64,000 nt of DNA from Sorex araneus (lineage: Eukaryota; Chordata; Mammalia; Eulipotyphla; Soricidae): positions 164,685,184 to 164,749,183 of the forward strand of contig NC_073305.1 of NCBI RefSeq assembly GCF_027595985.1. Direction: 5' to 3'. A program made the position numbers and the translations under genes. A model generated the notes under the pieces. That model was given only the letters and a program-made list of their open reading frames with translations. It had not been told where the DNA came from and ran no database searches. Positions 46,170 through 59,617 of this stretch are shown one piece after another (position 1 is the first letter of the stretch; the number at the start of each line of letters is the position of its first letter).

Positions 46170-48339
46170 TAGGACACCTAAACCCGAAACTTAAAGTGGC
46201 AACCGTTTGTATTCTGAGTATGACAAAATACAAATTCACTAGCTGGCATGGTCAAAGAAAGGAACATAGAAGTTGAAATTTGCTGCAAATCCATTCGAAG
46301 AAGAACACCTGATAAATCCAGCAGAGCAGAGAGTAGGCATAGGAGTTGATACATTTTTATGCCTTGGTTGGACAGTTTTGTTTTGTGTTTGGTAAACAAT
46401 AGGACAAATAGGACAAAACCCAAACTCCCCACAGTTCTGCTGTCTAGTAAGAGCTGTTCTATGACTTAGTGGGTGTGGCAGTCATGTATATGGGAAACTA
46501 TCAATAACAATATTGTATATCACAGAACCTCATCCAAAGAAGTTAAAGGAAAAAAGAAACTTAGTGGAATCTAAGGATATTCCTTTGGGAAGGGGAACAG
46601 AGGGTTAAGGAGGCTTTGTTTGTCACTAAAAAAGACAGCTGCTGCTTTAGTTTGTCGGGGAAATCACCAGATATCTGTCTGAGGCAACATCAAGGAAAAT
46701 ATCTGTGGAAAGCCCCAAACTCAGAACTTTACATTCAGGTGGAAGAATAAGTGATAGCAATGGCACTAACGAAGTAAACAAACCTATTTGTTTTTGTTTG
46801 TTTCCTGGAAAATCATCTGATGAGATTTGCCATCTAAATTCTTTTGAAGGGAAAAGAAACTATGTGTGTATCTGTATCACTATACAGATTTGATATATTA
46901 TCTAGATATAATAATGGTACCTCTTTCAACAGTTATCTCTTTAATTAGGTATTTCTTTACATTGTCCCCTAGATAATAAAATCTTGAGTCAAAATACACA
47001 AAGAAATATTGAGTGACAAGACCTCTTTAAGAGAAATGGAAAAATAAGAACATCTAACTATAGAAAAATATCCTTTTTTAAATCAAAAATTCCAAGACAA
47101 TTTGAACCAATATACAACAAACTTAAGGATAACATCATAAATTTGTTCTTCTAGCTCTGTGCACTTACTAGCTGGAAAACAAACAATCAATCTCTCATAA
47201 AATTGTCCTCATCTACTTTTATCTATTTTAGTTATCTCAGCATTTGAACAGACCTAAGCAATAGGTATACCAAGCATAAGAGTGGTCTGTGACATTTCTT
47301 CTTTTATAAATGATTGCAATACTAATAATATTAAGTGACACAGGTCTTATGTCAAATCTTTTCAAAAAAATTTTTTCTGTGTATATTTTACTCATAAGAT
47401 ACAATATAGTATTTAACATTTAATGCCTTCAACAGATTAGAAGCTATTATCCATATTGTGGATGGAAAATACAGACAATTATGTAAGGCAAAATGGTCCA
47501 TGATTATCAAGATTGAAGAATGATTGTTTTCAGTATTAAAATAAATAATAACTTGAACTTTTTAATGATTCATTTAGAATGAGGAAATAAAATGAAATTG
47601 CTTTTTGGATTCCAACTTGATTTTTTAATGATGGTAGCAAATTTATTTATGAGTTCATCTACTCATTGCTATTCATCGTAATCAAAGCTGTAAACATCAC
47701 AATATGTTTTAGGTTATACTTAGTACAAGTATTTTATGTACATTATATTTTCTAGTAGCATTCACAAATTTCTATACTCCTGGTTATATTTAGTATTTTA
47801 TTGGTTTTACTGAATTTGACCATTTGTGTCCCTGACATATAAATATACAAATCCCTATCATTCACAGTGATTTATACACTGATTCTGTAACTTCTCATGA
47901 TAGCCCTTAAAAAAAATGTTATTTTTCCCACTTCATGGGGAAGAGAGCCCAGATCAAGAACGCACTGTCCATGTCATTTATATTTAAAGATCAGACTAGG
48001 ATTTCAAAGGCAGGGCTATTGAACCAAAGATAATGCTCTGCTTCCCAATCCCCTGCTAAAAAATATCCTTTAATTTGTATTACTTTAAGGTAAATTTCTT
48101 AGGTCATATTTTATATTTTCATAGCAATATAAATGTAGCAATAAAAATACTTTAAAAATCTACTTTTGAGTCAAAATAACACACTGTCATAAACACACTG
48201 TCATAAACTCTTTAGGAAGTAAAAATATAGAAACACACTAGATCTGCCATGCCTTTAAAAAATCATGACATGAGGCAAATACGTTTGTTCGTTCCACCTA
48301 AATCAAGGCAAGAACCCTAACTCCCTAACTCATACTTTT

Positions 48340-48521
48340 CTTTTTCTTTTTTTTTTTGGTTTTTGGGCCACACCCATCTATGCTCAGGGGTTACTCCTGG
48401 CTCCTCACTCAGGAATTACTCCTGGTGGTGCTTGGGGGACCATATGGGATGCCAAAAATTGAACCTGGGTTGGCCACATGCAAGGCAAATGCCCTACCCA
48501 CCATACTATCACTCCAACCTC
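48340..48521 (-). mobile_element. Young shrew SINE
   Basis: Exact 17-bp target duplication CCCTAACTCATACTTTT at 48323 and 48522. Confidence 0.94.
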
Positions 48522-48643
48522 CCCTAACTCATACTTTTTTATATTTGAGTAATCATAGAGCTTAATGTTTTTTGTTCAAAACACAATTACAAGACATTAT
48601 ACTATTTTCCTTTCTTCTGTAATAGTTGGGTGTAAACACTTAA

Positions 48644-48772
48644 GGCCTGGCAAGCTACCAGTGGTATATTCCATATGCCAGAAACAGTAACGAGTCTTAC
48701 AATGGAGACGTTACTGGTGTCTGCTCGAGCAAATCGATGAGCAACCGCATGACAGTGATACAGTGATACAGT
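48644..48772 (+). mobile_element. Composite-SINE body without head
   Basis: Starts GGCCTGGCAAGCTACCAGTG and ends GACAGTGATACAGTGATACA. No clear target duplication. Confidence 0.78.
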
Positions 48773-49450
48773 GATGCTTTTACAGAATTAGAGAAATTTT
48801 AAAATATTTTACTATTTCTAGGAGTTTATTTAAAACAAATCTGTGTAGTTTGGAACAATATCATTCCATATTGCTTTTCTACCTTGCACTCTTCATTTCT
48901 TTTATATAATTTATTTAGTGAGGAACCACTTGTGAGTCTTGTGAGTTACTATTAAAAACCCAATGCCTTCTAATTTGCCTAAGAATTTATCTTCAATTCT
49001 TTTTAAATAATTCTAAAAGTCCCACATTTTTCTTAAAAATATTGCAAAAATAAATCAGAGGAACTTCTAAAAATCTCATTAATATTAGCCTTCAGCTTTC
49101 AAAACAGATTTCAAGTAATTGACCTGTGAGATGAGCACATAACAATGTCATCTTTATGACTAAAGAACTTACGTCGCTTATCCTTCTGTAGCTATGAATA
49201 TGACTGTCCTGATGGTAAATTGAATAAATGCATCAGTATACCTGAACAATTTAAATTCATGCTCTACCATGTCAAGTCACTTGATTTCATACAAGCTCAA
49301 GCTCCTTGGCTTCAGTGAATGGATAAAGTGAAGTACTTCTAGAGGGAGTACTAATAAAAAGAATAATAAAGTGTGGGGAAAAGGCAAAGGTTCTAGAAAT
49401 AATTTAGAAATCATTTTTCCAGCACCTCCTAACTCACTTTTGTTGGCTAA

Positions 49451-49840
<390 letters not shown>

Positions 49841-49867
49841 AATGCTCTTGGGGACCACGGAGAGCAC

Positions 49868-50025
49868 AGCTCTGGGCAGGAGAGATTGCCAGGGGTTAAG
49901 GTGCTTGCTTTGCATGCAGCCAAACCCAGTTTGATTCCCAGGAACACATAGGTGGTCACCTTGAAGCCCCGCTCAGAGTCAAGACTAGCCCCTGAGCATT
50001 GCCAAGAGTGGCCCCCAAATCCCAA
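49868..50025 (+). mobile_element. Old shrew SINE in SMIM28 3' UTR
   Basis: GGGCAGGAGAGATTGCCAGG head, TTTGATTCCCAGGAACACAT, TTGCCAAGAGTGGCCCC. Confidence 0.65.
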
Positions 50026-50475
50026 CCCCTCCCAAAACACACAGTTCTCTTGGAAAATCCTTCAGAGAATCCAAGGGAGAAGGAAGAAGGTGTCTAGACC
50101 CAAGAACCCGTTCCTTCTTGGCTAGATGAGACCCCTGGGGCAGGGGAAGAGCTTGACCAATGTCAATCCAGTTAGTCCATGTTCAGGTTCCTGAGGAGAC
50201 ATTTCTCCTCAGGTTGTTCTAAAGATGACTGGGCTCTCATAGGTATGCAGCACCCTGAGAGAGATGTGGAAGATTGATGGGAGCTGAAAAATCAATTAGA
50301 ATTACTAATGATCACAGGAACTAATTGGAAAGGAAGGAAACCTGAAAAAAAAAAAACAACCTAGACAAACTACTTGCCACGGACTAACTTGGCTTCTTGC
50401 ACAAGTTTTTTCAGGGCCTCTTGGTTCCACTTCTGTGTGAGGGCTTTAGACAGCATCGGGAGTTGTAGAAGGAGA

Positions 50476-50481
50476 AATAAA
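50476..50481 (+). terminator. Candidate poly(A) signal of SMIM28
   Basis: AATAAA in GGAGAAATAAACATG about 640 bases after the SMIM28 stop codon; the next hexamer is at 50592. Confidence 0.4.
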
Positions 50482-50631
50482 CATGTCTGAATCACTCTAG
50501 AGTGGTCAATTGTGTTGTAAATCTAGCTCAATAATGCTTCCATATTAGACATTTACAAGCATTTTTGTTATGAAGTTCTTTATTACAAAATAATAAAGTT
50601 CTCAAAGTTATCTTCTTCATAGAGTTGTTCT

Positions 50632-50780
50632 TTTGTTGCTTTTGTTTGGGGGAGCCACACTTAGCAGTTCTCAGGAATCAGTCCTGGAGAGACTTGGGAG
50701 TCCTTAGAGGGTGTGGGGGATCGAACCTGGGTCAGTCACATGCAAGGCAAATGCCTACCCGCTGTCCTATCTCTCTTGCG
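50632..50780 (-). mobile_element. Shrew SINE
   Basis: GGAGCCACACTTAGCAGTTC, GGGATCGAACCTGGGTCAGT, CTGTCCTATCTCTCTTG. Confidence 0.8.
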
Positions 50781-51055
50781 TTGCTCTTGAGTTATTCTTC
50801 CATCATGATTTGATCCCCAGAGTTGTGAGAATGTTTCCCACTAGAATATCGTGGATCATCCTATAGCATCATCACAGAACAAAGAGTTGCTGATATGACA
50901 CCTTATCTGAGGTGACAGGTCAAGGCCTGAAAATGTGGATATTTTCACATTTAAACTGTGCAATCAGTTTAATATTGAAAAGTAAAGGTCAAAAGGATGG
51001 ATCACAAATCAAAGAGAAACAGATTAGCTTGTACAGAGACACTATACATCACTGT
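50781..51055. other. Intergenic DNA
   Basis: Nothing recognised. Confidence 0.4.
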
Positions 51056-51297
51056 CTGTAGCACTGTCATCCTGTTAATCCATTTGCTCAAGTGGGCACC
51101 AGTAATGTTTTCATTGTGAGACTTGTTGTTACTGTTTTTGGCATATTGAATATGCCACGGAGAGCTTGCCAGGCTCTGCCCTGTGGGCAGAATACTCTCT
51201 GTAGCTTGCTGGGCTCTCCAAGAGGGGCAGAGGAATCGAACCTGGGTCGGCCATGTGCAAGGCAAATGCCCTACCTGCTGTGCTGTCACTCCAGTCC
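51056..51297 (-). mobile_element. Composite SINE, full copy, two-unit form
   Basis: CTGTAGCACTGTCATCCTGT tail, AAGTCT-complement body, two GCTTGCYGGGCTCT units, head end CTGTCACTCCAGTCC. Confidence 0.85.
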
Positions 51298-52353
51298 TTT
51301 AATATTAATACTAATTTTAACAAGAGAACATATTTCTTGCCACCATAAGCCCTTTTAACCAAGTGTATTACTAATAGAGAAAAATATTCCAACTGCTAGA
51401 GTTTCTAAGGCTATTAAGGAAATGCTTGAGTAAACCCCTGGGTGGGGCAATCTCTCCCACCACCGTCTGCTTATCAGGCAGGGAGTAGCCCCTGAGCACA
51501 GCTGGGTAAGGCCCCTAAACTAAAAATAAAGTGTCTGAATCAGACATTTAACATTTAAGTCAATACTTGGACTCATTTAAAATATTATCAATGATCTGGA
51601 GAAGAAAATGTTTTCTCTTATGGAAACAAGCTGATGCAATACAGAAAAAAAAAACAAAAACCATTAACCAGAAGTTGCCAAACCATAGCCCACAGTCAAA
51701 GCCCACTTGCAATCTGTTCCTGTACATCCTGAGAAAGAAGGACCGCTTTGACAATTTTAAAACAGTTAAGAAAAAATAGTATTTCAGGACACAGGAAAAC
51801 TGCAGGCATTCAACTCTTATTGGAACCCAGCCCCATGCTGATGGCTGCTGGGGTAGAATTGAGTCGATCGACCCATCAGAGACTGACTTTCAAAGCCAAA
51901 ACATCGACTTCCTAGTCCTTTAAAAAGAAAGTTTGCTGATCTATAGACCAGTGGATTTCAACCCTTCTAGAACTGCTGACAGCAGGCCCCACCAGCCCAA
52001 TTAAACGAAAATAAGAACAACAACAACAAAAAGTAAATTCCAATGTGGATAGATGTAACCAGGTTATAGAAAACCAGATCTGTAAATCTAGCTTTGAGCC
52101 ATCCCTTCTAAGCCCATATTCTCTGATCTCTTTCCTGAAGCCATCAGCCTTGTGTGCAGCTGCCACCAATTCAATTTGCAAAGCGGGATCTGTGCGCAGA
52201 ATATTAGGAGCCACCGTGCAAATAGTACAGCCTTGTTTAAATGTTGACCCAAGTGGCAAACATGGGCAGCGATGGTTGCTAGCTCTCCAAAAACACAGAG
52301 TGGAGCTGAAAATTCACAAGCAAAAGAATGAAATTGTGAACAGTTAAGACGTT
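51298..52353. other. Intergenic DNA
   Basis: A SINE 3' fragment (CAGGGAGTAGCCCCTGAGCA at about 51478) is the only recognised piece. Confidence 0.4.
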
Positions 52354-52470
52354 TTGGGAGGCCAGAGCCATGACACCGTAGGTAGTACAGTTGTCAGGAG
52401 TGAGCCCTGAGAACAGTCAGGAGTAAGCCATGAGCATTGCTGGGTGTGGCCTCAAAACAAAAACAAACAA
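52354..52470 (+). mobile_element. Internally deleted shrew SINE
   Basis: GGCCAGAGCCATGACACCGT head joined to CAGGAGTAAGCCATGAGCAT and GGTGTGGCCTCAAAACAAAA; the B-box region is missing. Confidence 0.6.
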
Positions 52471-52629
52471 CAAAAGAAGTCTTTGTGGAAGGAAATAATT
52501 GCAACCAGAAAAGATGTTAGAACAGGAGGGAATGTGATAGAAACAGTGAATAGAATGTGGGGATTTCCCTTAAGTTCTACAGTGGACCTGAAAATATCAT
52601 GAAGGATCAATTTTAGAAAAAGACAAAGA

Positions 52630-52805
52630 TGCTGGAGCTGTAGTACATCAGGAAGGCTGTTTGTCTTGCACATGGTCGTCATCTGGGTTCAATCCCCAGC
52701 ATCCATATGGTTCCCCAAGTACCGCCAGTAGTAATTCCTGAGTGCAGAGCCAGGAGTAACCCCTGAGCATCGCTGAGCATCAGTGGGTGTGACCCAAAAG
52801 TAAAA
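52630..52805 (+). mobile_element. Shrew SINE seeding the purine tract
   Basis: GGGTTCAATCCCCAGCATCC and GAGCATCGCTGAGCATCAGT with small duplications; its A-rich tail passes directly into the (GAAA)n tract. Confidence 0.85.
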
Positions 52806-53590
<785 letters not shown>

Positions 53591-53841
53591 CACCATCTGG
53601 TTTGGCTCCTAAGAAAACCTGAAGATCAGTGTTTCATTCTAACAATCAAAAAAGTGAAATGCACATCAACAACTCTCTTAAAACCAGCAGAAATCCCAAT
53701 TCATGAAAGTGCTACAATAAAATGCACACACCCACAGAATAGCAGACAGGGAAACACAAAAAGTCACAACTTACTGTAGCAGATACTCATGTACAGAAAC
53801 CTCAGGACCAAGCATCCAGGAGATGCCGAGCTGGAATTGCA
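53591..53841. other. Spacer between two purine tracts
   Basis: Ordinary sequence of unknown origin. Confidence 0.4.
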
Positions 53842-54010
53842 GGAAGGAAGGAAGGAAGGAAGGAAGGAAGGAAGGAAGGAAGGAAGGAAGGAAGGAAGGA
53901 AGGAAGGAAGGAAGGAAGGAAGGAAGGAAGGAAGGAAGGAAGGAAGGAAAGAAGGAAGGAAGGAAGAAGGAGAGAGAGAAAGAAAGAGAGAGAGAGGAAG
54001 GAAGGAAAAG
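53842..54010 (+). repeat. (GGAA)n tract
   Basis: About 30 near-perfect GGAA units, then a GAGAGAGAAAGAAAGAGAGA segment. Not preceded by a SINE. Confidence 0.97.
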
Positions 54011-54331
54011 ACAAAAAGGAAAGAAAACCAGAGAAAAAGAATGTAAAAAAAGAAGCCAAGGAATATTTTGAGATGATAATAAATGGATTTCTTTAATTCA
54101 TGAAGCTAAGAGAACAAGAAGAAGGAATAATACCAAGAAGAAAAATGGCTGTATCTGAAAAGAAAAATGCTCAAAGAAGCCAGAGGGAAAAATACCATAG
54201 CAAAGATCAGAATAACTTCTCTTAGAAAGGGTTAAGGAAAGAAATCACTAACCTGAATTCTATGCTATGAAAAGGAATTTCTCAAAAGTGAAAAATGTGT
54301 TCTCTTAGACCAACAAGAATGAAGGGAATTT

Positions 54332-54493
54332 GGGCCAGAGCGATAGCACAGGGGGTAGGGCGTTTGTCCTGCACATGGCCAACCCAGGTTTGATCCCTGG
54401 CATCCCATACGGCCCCCAAGCACTGCTAGGGGTAATTCCTGAGTGCATAGCCAGGAGTAATCGCTGGGTGTGACCCAAAAATGAAAAAAAAAA
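54332..54493 (+). mobile_element. Young shrew SINE
   Basis: Target duplication GAATKAAGGGAATTT at 54317 and 54494, one mismatch; inserted in the L1-like piece. Confidence 0.92.
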
Positions 54494-54559
54494 GAATTAA
54501 GGGAATTTGCCATGAATAGATTTTTTTTACAAGAGATAGAAAAAATATATATATATATA

Positions 54560-54725
54560 TTTTGCTTTTTGGGTCACACCCGGCGATGCTCAGGGGTTAC
54601 TCCTGGCTCTTCATCAGGAATTACTCCTGGCCGTGCTCAGGGGACCATATGGGATGCTGGGATTTGAACCCGGGTTGGCCGCGTGCAAGGCAAACGCCCT
54701 ACCCACTGTGCTATTGCTCCAGCCC
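54560..54725 (-). mobile_element. Young shrew SINE
   Basis: GGGTCACACCCGGCGATGCT to TATTGCTCCAGCCC; an (AT)n run adjoins its tail. Confidence 0.92.
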
Positions 54726-55107
54726 TATAAAAATAGATTATTAAGTGAGAAAAAATGATATAGGTTTAAAATTCAGAATAAAAAAGAAAAAGATTCAAGA
54801 AGGAATAAGTAAAAATAAAATTGAAGATTTTCCTATCTTAGTTTCTCTACCAGATACCAATTTATTAAAAATAATAGCAACAGCAAAATATTTTGTGATT
54901 ATAGCTTATGAATAATTAAAATGAATAACAGCAATGATATGAGGTGGGAAGGAGGAAATAAGAATATTTTATAATCACGAGGTACATCTACTCTGTGTGA
55001 AGCTGTATAGTGTTATTTGAAAATAAACTTAGCTTAGTTATAATCATATATTGTAATCTCAAGTACAACTATTAGGAAAATTTCCTCTTTGCCAGTAATA
55101 GAATTGA

Positions 55108-55240
55108 AGACCAGGAAGAAAGCTCAAAGAGCTCGTGATCTGGCTTTGCACACTGGAGTCTGGGTTCGAGCTGTGGTCCACATATTCCCCCATGCCTCCT
55201 AATATGGCGGGTGGGACTCAATAACAAACCCAAATCAAAA
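55108..55240 (+). mobile_element. Old SINE
   Basis: GTCTGGGTTCGAGCTGTGGT with a decayed body. Confidence 0.45.
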
Positions 55241-55547
55241 ACTAGTAGTAAGTATACTTGATAAGCTAAGAAGTAAAAGTAAATGGAATCCCATAAATGC
55301 TTATTTTTAAACACAGAAGGTGAGAAAGAATGAAGAAAAAAACTACGGGTCAACAGCACAAACAGAAAATAATAATAAATATGGTGACTTTTAACCCAAC
55401 CATATAAATTTTAATGGCTAATATACACTGATTAAAAAACAGATAAACACGAACAGCTTTGTGAAAGGTCTATCTAACGGATATTCAATAAAGCATTTAA
55501 AAAAAGAATAAAGCAAATGAACAGCAAACACACACACACACACAGAA

Positions 55548-55660
55548 ATCCTCACGGTCCCCCAAACACCACCAGGAAATGGTCCCTGAGCACCAAATTA
55601 GTGCTATCCCCTGAACGCAAGACCTGGTATGAACCCAAAACAAAACAAATCAAAGGAAAA
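55548..55660 (+). mobile_element. SINE 3' fragment
   Basis: GGTCCCCCAAACACCACCAG, CAAAACAAAACAAATC end; head missing. Confidence 0.55.
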
Positions 55661-58314
55661 AACAAACCATGATTTAGAAGATCCCATGATCCAGACATAC
55701 TGCTCAACTTTTCCTTCATTCTGGAGTCAATTCCTAACCTACCTGTCCCACTCCTTGGATACATACTGAATATGTACATTCAAACTCAAGAGTGGGGGTG
55801 CCCAGGGAGACCATTATGTAGAACCTGCAAACAGACTGAAAATGAACACTTCACGGAAAATGCTCCAGAACATGGAAAATAGCTCCTCTCTCAGAAGCAA
55901 AAACATTAAAACACTGTAATACCTCTATCCTACAAAAATCCAATTCCTTCCCTTTCTTTCCTTTGATTCAATCAACAATATGATCACTTATTGCAACAGT
56001 ACAAGCCCCATACCTAAATGTTAATTAACATGTTAACTGCCTTAAATTGTTAAGAAATGGTCCTTCAGTAAGCAATCTATCAGAAGCTTTTTCTCTTAGC
56101 CACAGCAAGGATCCTACTTCTTCGAAAAATGTATTGAGAATGTGAGCTATCTAGTTATGCCTTGGTAGTCTACTTTTACTTCAAAGTATAAAATGCTTAA
56201 AATTAGTATGGATTTTCCCTCTCCTTTTTTTGGTAAAACATTTAACCACCACCCATCTCAGAAGTTATATCAAGATTGATATTGATTAGAATGAATGTTT
56301 TAATTTTTAAAGAAACCTCCAGCTAGACCCTAATGTTCTTATCCTCAGACCCACATTCAATAAATGTTTCTTTCTCTCCTGTGTCCCAGGAGGAAAATGG
56401 TACACAGGTGCGCCTAAACACTCACACTCACTATTTATGTGTCTGATAAATTCTGGACAGTATTCATTCAACATTTATCAAGCAATCAGGATCAACAAAT
56501 GAGCCAACTGCTTGGTATAAAAGGGAGTTCGTAGTCAGTCTGTGCCTAAATAATGGATGACTATCACAATTCTCACCAAAACAAAAAGAAAATATAGGAA
56601 GAGGGGAGAAAATTGCACTTCCTACCATAAGACCCATTGTTACCATTTTACCATTATTATTTTGAGATAGTAATAACTATAAAAAGACCAAATATTTCAT
56701 GTACAGGTATAAAAGACCAAATATCTCATGTGCAGGTATAAAAATGACCCCCAAGGAATGACAACTTGACAGTCAAGTATGTGGAAACTAAATTTTATTC
56801 ATTGGAAACCCGAGGTTTCAACTGTCAGGAGTCTGATAACTCCTACTGTCAGACTATACATAGGTGATACCCTTCCAGTTATTGTTCCTGGAAAACAAGT
56901 TATCCCAAAGTTTATTTAAGCTATCTTAAGAGGGATGGTAATATGTGCACAGTGACTTTAGACACCATGGGGCTTGAGTGGAAGTTTCAAGGCTGTCTAG
57001 AGATGACTATGTGGCAGGGACTTGTATTGTGCAAACATGGCTCACTCACATGTGTGGAGGTTGGTGCCTCACCAGGACACCAGCCAGAAACTCACATTTG
57101 TCCATGTGGATACTCGGGCTTCCCCATAGGACCGTTACTAGATTCAAAGAGTGAGTATCCCAGAAAACCAGTTGAAAGCCTTTCATGATCCAGCCATGAA
57201 AGTCACAGATACCTCTGGCATAGTCACAAGACTTCCGGGTTTCAAGGAAAGGGTGCTATGTCAAAGTTGCATTATGAAAGCAATGTGTTGGACGGGTTAT
57301 CATGTCCTTGCTGTCCTCAGAAAATAAAATCTGACACAAATATGAAATACCTAATCAACAAATTACAACAGCCACTTATTGGTGCTTCTCTCAAGCATTT
57401 GAACTCTCCTTTGATCACATTGGTATACACACAGTGCGTTCATACTGGGACTTACACACTTGGAATGAGACAAGTCCTGTGACTTCATTCAATTTATGGG
57501 TGGAAATGACTGTAATTTGCTGCAGAGCACACTTACGGTACAGCCTCATGATTCGGGAATTGTGTGTTTACAAATTCTCCTACTTGCTAAAGTGTATTTC
57601 TAACTCTGAAATCAATACAGCACCTCCTCCGGGGCTGGTGGGCATGCACTTTCTGAGAGAGGTGAAACCTTTTAGTTGCAGGATGCTAAAAGGCAGAACA
57701 AAGGATGCTGAGGCAGAACAAAGCAAAGCACTGCCTTCAGTTTTAGCTCTCATACTGTAAGCGTGTCTTTTTCTGTCCACTTAGTACCATTTTATAATTA
57801 TTTTTTGTCCATATGGGGGCAGTTTACTGGTGATTTTATTGTTTAAACCTGTCCCCAAGATAGCACTGAGGTACGCTTCAGAACCAGCAGGTGCAGTTTG
57901 AATGTTCTTTTGGGGAGAAAATACGTGTGTTAGACAAACTTCATTAAGGCATGAGCTAGAGTAATGAGTCTAAGTTCCAATAATGAAACAACAATACATC
58001 TCACACAAAGTATTTTTATACAATAGCCTTTCTAAACAAGGTAATATATTGATTAATGGTTGTTGAAATACGTCTATAAGCTTGCAGGAACCTAATCCTT
58101 TATTTCCTCTAGAAGCAATGCTTCAATATTCACTAATTCAGTGTTTAAAGTGACTAAATTAAACGAAACAACCTCAAATTCCCCCCCTGAGAAGAATTAC
58201 GAGGTACTTGTTGATATAAAGGTACCAATGGTCTATTGGTACCATTGCCTGCTATAAAACTTAAAGTATCTTTTTCAGTGTCACATAGACCCTATTGACT
58301 AAAAATGATCCAAC
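55661..58314. other. Intergenic DNA, repeat-poor
   Basis: 2.65 kb without recognised SINE. Holds a 30-bp tandem duplication at 56685-56742 and an inverted repeat at 58221-58243. The open frames 57258-57760 have no familiar motif. Confidence 0.5.
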
Positions 58315-58495
58315 AGGGTGCAGAGAGATAGTTCCATGGAATGAGAGTATACTTTGCATATGGGACAGTCGGGTTTGATCCCCAGCACTGCAGGGTTCCC
58401 TTAATTCCTTGTAATTTCCCAAGTACAGAGCTGGAAAGAGCCCCTGAGCACTGTCAGGTGAGTCCCAGAAAGCAAACAAACGAAAAAAAAAGACA
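58315..58495 (+). mobile_element. Old shrew SINE
   Basis: GTGCAGAGAGATAGTTCCAT head, GGTTTGATCCCCAGCACTGC, AGAGCCCCTGAGCACTGTCA. Confidence 0.7.
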
Positions 58496-58503
58496 AATAG
58501 CAA

Positions 58504-58690
58504 GACATAAAAGAGGTGAAAAGATATTCCATGTTCATAGACGGGAAGAATGTCTAGGAACTCACTTTGGCAGCTCACGTACTAATATAGGAACAATACA
58601 GAGAAGATTAGCGAAGCCCCTGTGTAAGGGTGACATGCAAATTTGTGAAGCACAGACAGGAGGGAAAAATATAGTCAAAATGTCCACCTT
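58504..58690 (+). mobile_element. L1 ORF2 fragment interrupted by U6
   Basis: The left part (58504-58549: AAAAGAGGTGAAAAGATATT then CCATGTTCATAGAC) and right part (from about 58664: AGTCAAAATGTCC) match consecutive pieces of the conserved mammalian L1 ORF2 segment. Only about 75 bp of L1 is preserved. Confidence 0.6.
58558..58652 (+). pseudogene. U6 snRNA pseudogene
   Basis: Matches U6 snRNA almost end to end, including CTCACTTTGGCAG, the invariant core ATACAGAGAAGATTAGC, TGCAAATTTGTGAAGC and intermediate blocks. Identity is about 80 percent, with CpG decay and a change in the conserved AGCAUGGCCC segment. The 3' oligo-T is absent, and no U6-type promoter (TATA with PSE) lies upstream. It sits inside an L1 fragment, flanked by similar 9-base sequences (GGGAAGAAT and GGGAAAAAT), consistent with L1-mediated insertion. 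Confidence 0.85.
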
Positions 58691-59439
58691 CTAATGCACA
58701 GCTGGTGCAATGAGTACCAGCGGTGTGGCCCACAAAATAGAAAAACCAAAATCAAAAATATGAACTACCAGAAAGAACAGTTTTGCCATAGCCAACAAGA
58801 AAACTGGGTCATTTTGATCCAGTGATATTATAAATGAATATGAATTTTATTAAGCTTATTTTAACTGAAATCCTATTATTTTCAGATAAGCCATTTTCTT
58901 TCCTTCCTTCTGTTGTTTTATGTCACTAATTACCACCTAGTAAATATAGATAATTTAACCCAGTCACCTGCTGTTATCTCATTGTACATTTCACACCCTA
59001 TAAAGTGAATGTCTCCAAATTTAACCTCAGCTTTCCTACAAATCAAATGCCCTCTTCCCTCAAGGCACCAATAACTATAAGAGATACTCTGCAGGTGAAA
59101 AGACAACCTGCTTCTTAAGCAACAATGTAAATTACTTTCTTTTCCACATTAAAAAAAAATTAAACCAACAAAAACCAAAAAACCAAAACCCTTTAGTAAA
59201 ATTGTGATCTCAACCTTCAAAGTGAGCTAAGGAAGAGGCCACATCTGTTACAGATGTAAAAATTAACAGGTAATTTTAAAAATTGAGTCAAATTCACTAT
59301 TCAGTTTTCACTAAAATAATTCAGACCTAGTACTGTATAATAATAAATTTGACGTGAATACTATGAGTGCCATGTGTCTGCAAACTACCCCCCATTTGTT
59401 TGAGAAAGGATAAACATTGCAAGGTCTGCTTCAAAAGCC
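58691..59439. other. Intergenic DNA
   Basis: AT-rich; nothing recognised. Confidence 0.45.
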
Positions 59440-59529
59440 CAGGCCCTACATAGCAGCATTATTCACAGTGAAAAAAGAAGGAAGAACTGAAGCTTGCGAT
59501 ACCACAAAAGATGGGTGAACACATAACAC

Positions 59530-59617
59530 TTAAAAAAAAGAAAAGAAAAGAAAAGAAAAGAAAAGAAAAGAAAAGAAAAGAAAAAGAAGAGAAAAGAAAA
59601 GAAAAGAAAGAGAAAGA
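59530..59617 (+). repeat. (AAAAG)n microsatellite
   Basis: About 15 pentamer units with minor interruptions, inside the L1 3' end. Confidence 0.95.

Larger units (their letters stand above)
49841..50500 (+). other. SMIM28: SMIM28 3' UTR (candidate)
   Basis: Runs from the stop codon through an old SINE (49868-50025) to AATAAA at 50476-50481. A second AATAAA at 50592 would extend it by about 120 bases. Extent inferred. Confidence 0.45.
54060..55500 (+). mobile_element. Degenerate L1/HAL1-like fragment with nested SINEs
   Basis: Segments such as AATTCTATGCTATGAAAAGG, GATTATAGCTTATGAATAAT, GGTGGGAAGGAGGAAATAAG and AACCCAACCATATAAATTTT follow the order of mammalian HAL1/L1M elements as I remember them. 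Coding capacity is lost. Confidence 0.5.

Noticed and set aside
53842-53950. CRISPR-like direct repeat array
   Set aside because: Simple four-base repeats without unique spacers, in a mammalian genome.
56940-57760. Overlapping short open frames as a possible small gene
   Set aside because: No splice-linked continuity, no recognisable domain, and lengths expected by chance in repeat-poor DNA.
58558-58652. U6 as a functional snRNA gene
   Set aside because: About 20 percent divergence, changes in the invariant core, no terminal oligo-T and no upstream snRNA promoter.
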